Shown: in pieces, positions 1 through 5,329 of the stretch
Layout: every line of letters starts with the position of its first letter
Numbering within the stretch: the stretch's first letter is position 1
Assembly (NCBI GenBank): GCA_016707175.1
Contig: JADJIB010000020.1
Coordinates: 1-7,087 of the forward strand
Length of the DNA stretch: 7,087 nt
Direction of reading: 5' to 3'
Source of the DNA: Candidatus Phosphoribacter hodrii
GTDB taxonomy: Bacteria; Actinomycetota; Actinomycetes; Actinomycetales; Dermatophilaceae
Notes under the pieces: model-generated
Told to the model about the DNA's origin: nothing
Databases searched by the model: none
Seen by the model: only the letters and a program-made list of their open reading frames with translations
Program-made: the position numbers and the translations under genes

Positions 1-181
1 CCCGCAGGGTCGGCAGCCGGCGATCTCGCGCTCGTCCACTGCGGCGGGTCGTACGCGAATAACGGCCCCCAGACGGCCGGTTGGACGCCCTGTGGGCACA
101 AGTCCTACTGGAAGATTCTCACGTCGGCGGACGTGGCGACGGCCCTCATCGTCAACGCGAGCCACGTCAAGCTCCAGGTTT
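1..181 (+). CDS. Minor tail protein, 5'-truncated fragment in frame 1
   Basis: This is the left-edge piece of a large phage minor tail protein; its start lies outside the window. Frame 1 reads as credible protein for about 60 codons: AGDLALVHCGGSYANN, then GWTPCGHKSYWKILTSADV, ending in HVKLQV near base 180. The Gly/Trp/Tyr-rich beta character suits a tail-tip or fibre domain. Past base ~181 frame 1 becomes Arg/Pro-rich and unlike protein, while frame 2 suddenly reads well (HQAKGIGRTSTQNGLTVQ). I therefore infer one original gene carried on in the next two entries, with a frame change at the GTTTC at 178-182. Family assignment rests on context and the following fibronectin-like domains, not on a recognised signature in this piece. 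Confidence 0.55.
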
Positions 182-982
182 CATCAGGCGAAGGGCATCG
201 GCCGGACGTCGACCCAGAATGGCTTGACGGTCCAGGGCGCGGGGTCGTATCTCTACGTCGAGTCGGCTCGCTCGGCGTCGTCTATCGCCCCGGCGACGTA
301 TCGCCTGGGCACCGAGTGGACCGACGAAAACGGTTACTACCAGGCCGCGTACGCTCTCGCGTCCGGTGCTGGCTGGGCTGCCGTCCCATCGATGGGGTCG
401 GGTGCGACCAGCTACTCCTACGAGGTGCTTCCGGCCACTGCTCCCGCCGCCCCGATCCTGACAGCCCCTGAGGCTGGCGCGTCGGTGGACCAGACGCTGG
501 CGCTGACATTCGGTTGGGATCACCAGTCGTCCTTTGCCCAGACGGGCCGTCGCGTGCGCCTGACGACTGGCGCGACGATCCGGTGGATTGACGGCGCTGG
601 GGCGCTCCAGACGACAGAGCAATCCGTGGCTACGGCCTCCACAGCCGCGACCCTCAACGCGAGCGCGCTCACCGCGGGCGCGGCATACACGTGGGCCGTG
701 GCCACCCAGGACGCCAACGGGTGGAGCGTCTACTCCTCGGAGCGTGCGCTCAATCCGATTGCGCCGCCTACGGTCTCGTCGGTGACGGTCTCGTCTCCTG
801 CCGGTGACCTGTCGCCCGCTGTGACGTGGGCCGCGACCGCTGGCTCTGGCGTGTTGACCGCGCATCAGGTATGGATTTGCGCGGCGGCCGACACGGACCC
901 CACCGTCGCCCCGCTGTGGACCTCGGGAGTGCTCGCCAACACGGTTAGCCCTGACACGGCGCCCGCGACGGTGGCGGACTAA
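182..982 (+). CDS. Minor tail protein, middle fragment with fibronectin-III-like domains
   Basis: Frame 2 gives about 266 protein-like codons to a TAA at 980-982. An opening stretch with VQGAGSYLYVESARS and YRLGTEWTDENGYYQAAYAL is followed by at least two beta-sandwich modules of fibronectin-III type. The first runs from APAAPILTAPEAGASVDQ to the typical AGAAYTWAVATQDANGWSVY. The second starts at IAPPTVSSVTVSSP and holds PAVTWAATAGSG and HQVWICAAADT. Such repeats are common in siphophage tail-tip and fibre proteins, where they extend or hold receptor-binding parts. The frame is also open leftward to the window edge, but that part (bases 2-181) is Arg/Ser-rich and looks like a shadow of frame 1. 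The second module is cut short at the TAA and resumes in the next frame with NGASLKAWVRVWQTGG, a typical closing beta strand. This is most likely part of one broken gene. Confidence 0.65.
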   Translation, partial: HQAKGIGRTSTQNGLTVQGAGSYLYVESARSASSIAPATYRLGTEWTDENGYYQAAYALASGAGWAAVPSMGSGATSYSYEVLPATAPAAPILTAPEAGASVDQTLALTFGWDHQSSFAQTGRRVRLTTGATIRWIDGAGALQTTEQSVATASTAATLNASALTAGAAYTWAVATQDANGWSVYSSERALNPIAPPTVSSVTVSSPAGDLSPAVTWAATAGSGVLTAHQVWICAAADTDPTVAPLWTSGVLANTVSPDTAPATVAD

Positions 983-1004
983 CGGCGCGTCCCTCAAGGC
1001 GTGG

Positions 1005-1739
1005 GTGCGGGTCTGGCAGACGGGTGGGGTTTCTCGGACCCTCTCGTCGGCCGCATTCACCGTGTCGTGGACTCCGCCGGCGACCCCGACCGTCACCGCG
1101 TCGTCGGCCACGACGCCCCCCACCGTCTCGGTGAGCGGGCTCACGGCGGGGAACACGGTCGAGGTCGAGCAGCGGCTCGACGGCATCAACTGGACGCCGC
1201 TGACGACGCGGGTCGCGGCCGGAACGTCCATCGCGGGCATCCCGTCGCCGCTTGCTGCCACCGGGTCAACGGTGTCGTTCCGTGCCCGTCAGGCGACCAC
1301 GGTCGACGGTGTGCTGATGCAGTCGGCGTGGTCGTCGGTTGCGTCGATCACCGCGACCCCCGCCGGGTGCTACGTCGTGGACGACGGCGACAGGTCCGTC
1401 TACCTGGATGCCCCCATGGAGAGCGACGGACCCCGCGAAATCGTCCAATCCGTCTCCGTCACCTATGGCCTCGGGGCATCGTCGGCGCGCGTCGACCGGA
1501 CCCCGGAGGCTGGCGAGCGAGGCACGGTCGTGTGGGTCACGACGACGGCAGCCGAACGTGACGCGCTGCTGGCGTGGCTCGACGCACACGCCGTCTTCTG
1601 GATCGTGTTTCCGCCCGAGGATGGCCTCGCCACTGCGGCAAAGCGGGTCGCGCGGACCACCCCGCGCTCATGGGAGCGCCTCGCACAGGTGGCTATCCCA
1701 CACCGCCTCATCCCCATGTCGTGGGTTGAGCAGCCGTGA
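1005..1739 (+). CDS. Minor tail protein, C-terminal fragment (fibronectin-III-like plus C-terminal tail domain)
   Basis: The end given is the first in-frame GTG, but protein-like sequence in this frame begins at about 981 (NGASLKAWV), so the fragment probably belongs to the gene upstream. Counting from GTG 1005, residues 1-22 finish the previous beta sandwich. Residues 23-120 are another fibronectin-III-like module (ATPTVTASSATTPPTVSVSG to SFRARQATTVDG and SAWSSVASITATP). Residues 121-244 form a distinct C-terminal domain (CYVVDDGDRSVYLDAPME, VWVTTTAAERDALLAWLDAH, FWIVFPPEDGLATA, ending IPMSWVEQP). Similar C-terminal domains close minor tail proteins of actinophages; I recall this from general knowledge and could not search. 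No clear ribosome binding site precedes 1005. The stop overlaps the next start as GTGA at 1736-1739. Confidence 0.7.
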   Translation: MRVWQTGGVSRTLSSAAFTVSWTPPATPTVTASSATTPPTVSVSGLTAGNTVEVEQRLDGINWTPLTTRVAAGTSIAGIPSPLAATGSTVSFRARQATTVDGVLMQSAWSSVASITATPAGCYVVDDGDRSVYLDAPMESDGPREIVQSVSVTYGLGASSARVDRTPEAGERGTVVWVTTTAAERDALLAWLDAHAVFWIVFPPEDGLATAAKRVARTTPRSWERLAQVAIPHRLIPMSWVEQP

Positions 1740-2809
1740 CGTGGGCGTCCGCGGTCACTGACCCGCTCCGGGTCGTGGACTACCGCGCCGAGGCAGTCAG
1801 TGTCTCCGGCCAGTCGCTCGGGGATGTCCCAGTGGACGGCGTGCGGATCGACTATGACGGCGACCGCACGGAGGCATGGTCGGCGGCATTCGCGCTGTCG
1901 GACCCAAGCATGGTCCCGCTGACGTCGGCGGACACACTCGACGGCCGCTCGTCCACTCGCTTGCGGGTGTGGTGGCGGGTGCTCGATGACGGCACGTGGT
2001 CAGAGATCCCGGTAGGGACCTTCTGTGTCACCGACCCGAGGATCAAAGACAGCGGGTCCCTGTCGATCACCGTGGATGGGCTCGACCCGCTGGCGGTGGC
2101 GCGCCGTGGCGGCTATGGGGCGTCGGTGATCTCGGTCGGCGGGATGACCGTATCCGATGCACTGGCAACGTTATTCGCGGCTGTCGCGCCGGGCTTTCCC
2201 GTGTCGATCGAGCCGTCCACGGCGACACTCCCCGCGGTCTTCGACTTGTGGGACCGCGACCCTGCGGACGACTGGCGAGAGATCGCCGCAGCCGGTGGCA
2301 TGGTCGTGAGGACCGACCGTTGGGGCGTCATCACCGCCGCACGTCAGCCGACCCCGGAGACGGTCGCGGCCGACTGGCAGGAAGGCCCCTCCTGCCCCGT
2401 AACGGATCTGGACGTCGAGATCAGGACGTCCTCGATCCCGCGCCGTGTCATCGTCGTGTCATCGTCTCCGGATGTCTCGCCCCCCGTCGTCGGCGTGTGG
2501 GACAACCCCGACGCTGACTCGCAGGCGTTGACCTACGAGATGCGAATCCAATCATCCACTGTCACAACGGCCGCCGCCGCTACCTCGCTGGCTGCTCTGT
2601 CTGGCCAGCGGTGGAGCAAGCCACAGTCGTCGGTGAGCGTCACCGTCCCGGCCAGGCCGGATCTCGCCTATGGCGACCTCGTGCTGTTGCGCCGCGCCCA
2701 GGCGGCCGTGTCCGGTCCGTACCGGGTCGCGGGCTGGACCCTCACCCTCGCGGGGCGTGACCGCGCGCCCGAGCCGATGTCAGTACGGATGATGGCGAGG
2801 CAGTGGTGA
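1736..2809 (+). CDS. Tail-hub-like minor tail protein (DUF5047-like)
   Basis: A 357-residue protein without signal peptide or membrane segments. The N-terminal half has the pattern of phage tail hub or baseplate proteins: a short beta-rich lead (VDGVRIDYDGDRTEAWSAAF), DTLDGRSSTRLRVWWRV at about 67-81, a turn with IPVGTFCVTDPRIKDSG at 91-107, then ITVDGLDPLAVARR at 111-124. The middle (FDLWDRDPADDWREIAAAGG) and WGVITAARQP resemble the part where such proteins sample a domain boundary. The C-terminal third is beta-rich and ends in a short basic tail. Actinophage genes of this kind usually sit directly after the fibronectin-type tail protein, as here. In the particle it would join tail tube end and fibres. 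GTG 1736 is chosen because it overlaps the previous TGA (GTGA) and the frame is protein-like from its first codon. The DUF5047 link is from memory of the family pattern. Confidence 0.72.
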   Translation: MTWASAVTDPLRVVDYRAEAVSVSGQSLGDVPVDGVRIDYDGDRTEAWSAAFALSDPSMVPLTSADTLDGRSSTRLRVWWRVLDDGTWSEIPVGTFCVTDPRIKDSGSLSITVDGLDPLAVARRGGYGASVISVGGMTVSDALATLFAAVAPGFPVSIEPSTATLPAVFDLWDRDPADDWREIAAAGGMVVRTDRWGVITAARQPTPETVAADWQEGPSCPVTDLDVEIRTSSIPRRVIVVSSSPDVSPPVVGVWDNPDADSQALTYEMRIQSSTVTTAAAATSLAALSGQRWSKPQSSVSVTVPARPDLAYGDLVLLRRAQAAVSGPYRVAGWTLTLAGRDRAPEPMSVRMMARQW

Positions 2810-3411
2810 GCGCCGACGAGATCGCCGCACTCTTCAAGCCTGGCCCCTTGTGGCGGGTGGAGCGGGGCACCATCGTGGCCGACGTCGCCCCGACCCCGGC
2901 GCAGTGCCGGGTGGAGCTGCCCGAAGGGCGGGTGATCTCGGCTCACGGCGCGGCCGTCGCGGGGACCTATGTTGACGTCCTCACGGACGGGTCGACGGCG
3001 CGTCTGTTGTCGCCGGTCCGGGCGGGCGGATCGTGGTCCCGCACGTCTGGGCAGTCAGTGGGCTCCGGCTCGCAAACGACCATCACCTGGACCACCGAGG
3101 GTCTCGATACCCACGGCTTCCTCACGCCGACCTCCGGCACCGTGACCATCCCCGCAGGGATGGGCGGGCTGTACGCGATCACGGCCCAGCTCGACGCGGC
3201 CGCCGCTCTCGGCGGCCGCTGCTATGCGCAAATCACGGCGGCCGGCCGTATCTACCGGACGCCGTTCACCTCGCCCGGTGAGGACCTCGTTTCCGTCTCC
3301 GCGACGGTGCCGCTTGCTGCCGGAGACACGATCTCGGTCGCGGTCTTCCACACCTCCGGCTCAACCATCAAGTGGACCGGATATCTCGACGTCTACCGCA
3401 TCTCGTACTAA
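2806..3411 (+). CDS. Small tail protein with C-terminal C1q-like jelly-roll domain
   Basis: A 201-residue protein. Residues 1-75 are a small beta domain (LWRVERGTIVADVAPTP, CRVELPEGRVISAHGAAV, YVDVLTDGSTARLLSPV), likely the virion-attaching part. After a Gly/Ser linker (GGSWSRTSGQSVGSGSQ, 75-90), residues 91-201 have the order of a C1q/TNF-like jelly roll. That means a Trp/Thr strand, GFLTPTSGTVTIPAGMGGLY, a run of Ala, then VSATVPLAAGDTISVAVFHT and the closing strand WTGYLDVYRISY. Such trimeric domains end many phage fibres and bind host-surface ligands. Two GTG codons are adjacent (2803 and 2806). The second fits better: GAGG at 2797-2800 lies five bases upstream, and it repeats the GTGA stop/start overlap seen elsewhere. 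The stop is TAA at 3409-3411. Confidence 0.75.
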   Translation: MSADEIAALFKPGPLWRVERGTIVADVAPTPAQCRVELPEGRVISAHGAAVAGTYVDVLTDGSTARLLSPVRAGGSWSRTSGQSVGSGSQTTITWTTEGLDTHGFLTPTSGTVTIPAGMGGLYAITAQLDAAAALGGRCYAQITAAGRIYRTPFTSPGEDLVSVSATVPLAAGDTISVAVFHTSGSTIKWTGYLDVYRISY

Positions 3412-3425
3412 TCCCCCTGTCCAAC

Positions 3426-3431
3426 AAGGAG
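3426..3431 (+). promoter_or_regulatory. Strong ribosome binding site AAGGAG for the phosphoesterase gene
   Basis: AAGGAG lies eight bases before ATG 3440, inside the only true intergenic gap of the window (3412-3439). The other junctions are overlaps or gaps of at most eight bases. It supports ATG 3440 over the longer open frame reaching back to 3224. It also suggests that this gene is translated independently of its upstream neighbour. No -10/-35 promoter is evident in the 28-base gap. Confidence 0.8.
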
Positions 3432-3439
3432 ATTCACCC

Positions 3440-4825
3440 ATGCGTCGTCTCGCCGCGATTCTCGCTGCCCTCGCCCTGCCTCTTGTGGTCCTCGCGCCGA
3501 TGGCCTTGGCCGCACCGCCCGCGCTGATCTACAGCGCGCACGTCTCCTCGCTCGGGTGGCTGCCGGACGTCGCATCCCCCGCCACGGCAGGGACGACGGG
3601 TCAATCCCGACAGATGGAGGCGCTGCGGATTTCTGGCGGCACCCTCGCCGGCGACATCGAGTACCGCGCGCACGTCGCCAACATCGGCTGGATGGCATGG
3701 GTCGGACCCGCATTCACGGCGGGGACGACTGGCCAAGCCCGGCAACTGGAGGCCGTGCAGGTCCGCCTGTCCGGCGCGTCGGCGCTGGCCTACAGCGTCG
3801 AGTGCCGCGCCCACGTCGCCAACATCGGCTGGCTGCCGTGGGTGCGCGACGGCTCGACCTGCGGCACGACCGGGCAGGGACGCCGCGCTGAGGCCGTGCA
3901 GCTGCGGCTCGTCGCACGCACGACGCCCACGGCCACGCCGACCGCGACGAGCACCCCGTCAACGACCACCCCGGATCTCGCGGTGACTGGCGACACGGGG
4001 ATCGACGACCCTGCCGCAGCTCAGGTGCTGGCTGGAATGGCGCGAGCCCGCACCGCGCTCATCGTGGGCGACCTGGCCTATGACCCGGCGCGCGAGGCCG
4101 AATACTGCGCGTTCGTCCGGTCCAGGATCCCGGCCGGCGCACAGCTCCTGCCCGGCAACCACGAGGCGCAGGACGGCGACGGGGCCTTCGCGGCCTACGC
4201 CTCCTGCCTCCCTGACCTGTGGTCGGTGTCCGGGTCCTACGCTGAGGGCCACTGGTATGCCGACCGGGGCAACATGCGCCTCATCGGCATCGCGCCGAAC
4301 ATCGCCCTGCCCTCCGGCACAAGGACTTACGCTCGCGGCACCGTCGAGCGCGAGGAACTCAAAGACTGGATCGACGCGGGCAAAGCGGCTGGCAAGTGGG
4401 TCGTCGTGTCCATGCACATGCCCTGTCTGACGGTGGGGGCGCACGGCTGCTCGTCCGATCCCACGATCACGGACATGCTGATCGGCAAGTCCGTCGACCT
4501 CATCCTCTCCGGCCACGATCACAACTACAGCCGGTCGCACCAACTCACCGGCACGGCTGCCGCTCCCGTCGTCGTGGACCGTGACGGAACGTTCGCCGCG
4601 GGCGCCGGATCGGTGCTGGTCACCGTGGGCGCCGGCGGGCACAACGCCCGAACCGTCGCCTCCCCGCTGCCCGCCTGGGCCGCCACGGCAAGCGGCACCA
4701 ACTCGCCGGGCGGCATCGCCTACGGGCATCTCGAGCTCACCGCGACGGAAGCCACATTGACCGCGCGGTATGTGGCCGACGCGGGCAACCGGGCTTACGC
4801 CGACGCGTTTGTGGTCACCCGGTGA
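3440..4825 (+). CDS. Secreted ChW-repeat purple-acid-phosphatase-like metallophosphoesterase
   Basis: A 461-residue protein predicted to be exported. Residues 1-24 are a signal peptide: MRR, a hydrophobic core AAILAALALPLVVLAP, and an AxA-type site (ALA/APP). Three ChW (clostridial hydrophobic-W) repeats follow at about 31-64, 75-110 and 122-157, each with HV..(L/I)GW, GTTGQ.R and an EA(L/V) strand; such repeats mediate surface or carbohydrate attachment. A Thr/Pro linker spans 160-178. The catalytic domain (180-461) carries all five metal motifs of purple acid phosphatases: GDTG (184-187), GDLAY (210-214), GNHE (239-242), VSMH (323-326) and GHDH (358-361). An intact dinuclear centre and phosphate ester hydrolysis are therefore expected; the substrate is unknown. 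It sits between tail and lysis genes, so it may be a particle-borne enzyme, a host-surface factor, or a moron gene serving the lysogen. The start is set by AAGGAG and the signal peptide. The stop overlaps the next gene. Confidence 0.88.
   Translation: MRRLAAILAALALPLVVLAPMALAAPPALIYSAHVSSLGWLPDVASPATAGTTGQSRQMEALRISGGTLAGDIEYRAHVANIGWMAWVGPAFTAGTTGQARQLEAVQVRLSGASALAYSVECRAHVANIGWLPWVRDGSTCGTTGQGRRAEAVQLRLVARTTPTATPTATSTPSTTTPDLAVTGDTGIDDPAAAQVLAGMARARTALIVGDLAYDPAREAEYCAFVRSRIPAGAQLLPGNHEAQDGDGAFAAYASCLPDLWSVSGSYAEGHWYADRGNMRLIGIAPNIALPSGTRTYARGTVEREELKDWIDAGKAAGKWVVVSMHMPCLTVGAHGCSSDPTITDMLIGKSVDLILSGHDHNYSRSHQLTGTAAAPVVVDRDGTFAAGAGSVLVTVGAGGHNARTVASPLPAWAATASGTNSPGGIAYGHLELTATEATLTARYVADAGNRAYADAFVVTR
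3530..3910 (+). repeat. Three degenerate tandem ChW-repeat units within the phosphoesterase gene
   Basis: The units lie at about 3530-3631, 3662-3769 and 3803-3910. Units two and three are closest: both encode RAHVANIGW and GTTGQ, and share the stretch coding AHVANIGW almost base for base. Unit one has AHVSSLGW and GTTGQSRQMEAL. The closeness of units two and three points to a fairly recent duplication. Each unit keeps the Gly-Trp pair that defines the family. Confidence 0.8.
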
Positions 4826-4838
4826 GCCCGGTGACCAC
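4811..4838 (+). promoter_or_regulatory. Perfect 9-bp inverted repeat with the stop/start junction in its loop
   Basis: GTGGTCACC (4811-4819) and GGTGACCAC (4830-4838) are exact reverse complements separated by ten bases. The loop holds the overlapping TGA stop of the phosphoesterase and GTG start of the next gene (4822-4825). In mRNA this would be a stable hairpin presenting the start codon in the loop. No U-run follows, so it does not look like an intrinsic terminator. A role in translational coupling is inferred only. Confidence 0.4.
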
Positions 4839-5145
4839 GCCCCTCCCCGAGCCGACACATGCCGAGGTCATCCGGCGGCTTGACGCCATCGCAACGGATC
4901 TCAGGAGCCTCAATGACCGGCTCGACTCCACGTACGTCCGTCGCGACGTGTACGAGGAGGTGCACCGCAACACCGAGACCGCCCTCGCGGCCAAGGCCGA
5001 CCGGGACGTCGTCGACGCGCTCAAGACCGAGGTCGAGGAGATGCGAGACCTCGGGCAACGTCTCGTCTTCGCGGTCGTCGCCGCGCTGCTCGGCACTGGT
5101 GGCACGGTCGCATGGGCCGTCGTGCAGCGATTCGCCGGCGGCTGA
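4822..5145 (+). CDS. Coiled-coil protein with C-terminal membrane anchor (lysis-cassette protein)
   Basis: A 107-residue protein. After a Pro-rich start (MSPVTTPLPEPTH), residues 13-80 form a long charged helix with heptad-like spacing (VIRRLDAIATDLRSLNDRL, VDALKTEVEEMRDLGQRL). Residues 81-101 (LVFAVVAALLGTGGTVAWAVV) form one membrane segment, followed by a short basic end (QRFAGG). This N-terminal coiled coil plus C-terminal anchor is common in lysis cassettes of Gram-positive phages, in XhlA-like and similar unnamed proteins, placed just before the endolysin. It likely sits in the host membrane with the coiled coil in the cytoplasm and may act with or regulate the holin. GTG 4822 overlaps the previous stop as GTGA and has no recognisable ribosome binding site, so translation probably depends on re-initiation. 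It is not proven to be the holin. Confidence 0.72.
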   Translation: MSPVTTPLPEPTHAEVIRRLDAIATDLRSLNDRLDSTYVRRDVYEEVHRNTETALAAKADRDVVDALKTEVEEMRDLGQRLVFAVVAALLGTGGTVAWAVVQRFAGG

Positions 5146-5146
5146 C

Positions 5147-5329
5147 GTGGGTGGCCTGCGTGCCCGCCTCGCTGACCTGGCCCGCCGCTGGGAGGCCGCC
5201 GCCAACTCGGCGTCTCGGGTAGCCCACGGCCGCACCGGTTCCGCCGCTGCCGCAGCATCCGGGCGGGCCGAGGCGGGACGTGAGTGCGCGCGGCAACTCC
5301 TGGCCCTGATCGATCGACTGGAGGACTGA
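5147..5329 (+). CDS. Short Ala/Arg-rich helical protein of unknown function
   Basis: A 60-residue protein I do not recognise by name. It begins LRARLADLARRWEAAANSAS, passes through a small-residue stretch (GRTGSAAAAASGRAEAG) and ends ECARQLLALIDRLED. It is almost entirely helix-forming and amphipathic, with no membrane segment. Small proteins of this look, an N-terminal LADLARRWE helix and a C-terminal EC..(Q/E)L..L helix, are common accessory ORFs in actinophages. GTG 5147 follows the previous stop by one base. The stop overlaps the endolysin ATG as TGATG at 5327-5331, and its last codons supply the endolysin's GGAGG ribosome binding site, so its translation is probably coupled to the endolysin. 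It could be a real small protein or mainly a coupling leader; the amino-acid pattern favours the former. Confidence 0.55.
   Translation: MGGLRARLADLARRWEAAANSASRVAHGRTGSAAAAASGRAEAGRECARQLLALIDRLED

Noticed and set aside
175..1010. Programmed frameshift of the tail assembly chaperone type
   Set aside because: That well-known shift lies between major tail and tape-measure genes and makes G/GT proteins. This region is the tail-tip fibre gene, and no matching slippery heptamer is seen.
167..1261. Long open frame on the minus strand (364 codons)
   Set aside because: Arg/Gly/Val-rich composition typical of a high-GC antisense shadow. It lies opposite well-supported fibronectin-like modules, with no ribosome binding site logic or recognisable domain.
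2803..2805. GTG 2803 as start of the C1q-like tail gene
   Set aside because: It would be only two bases from GAGG. GTG 2806 has better spacing and matches the GTGA overlap used at three other junctions.
3196..3219. Perfect 9-bp inverted repeat GCGGCCGCC/GGCGGCCGC as a regulatory hairpin
   Set aside because: It lies in the middle of a coding region over Ala and Gly codons, away from any gene junction and without a U-run. Codon choice in high-GC DNA explains it.
3224..3439. Longer start for the phosphoesterase, reaching back into the C1q-like gene
   Set aside because: The added residues are Arg/Ser/Pro-rich shadow, and they would bury the clear signal peptide. AAGGAG at 3426-3431 points to ATG 3440.
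3412..3439. Promoter or terminator in the intergenic gap
   Set aside because: The 28 bases hold a strong ribosome binding site but no convincing -10/-35 boxes and no hairpin with a U-run.
3959..4858. Long open frame on the minus strand (299 codons)
   Set aside because: It runs antisense to the catalytic domain with intact phosphatase motifs. The composition is shadow-like and shows no known motif.
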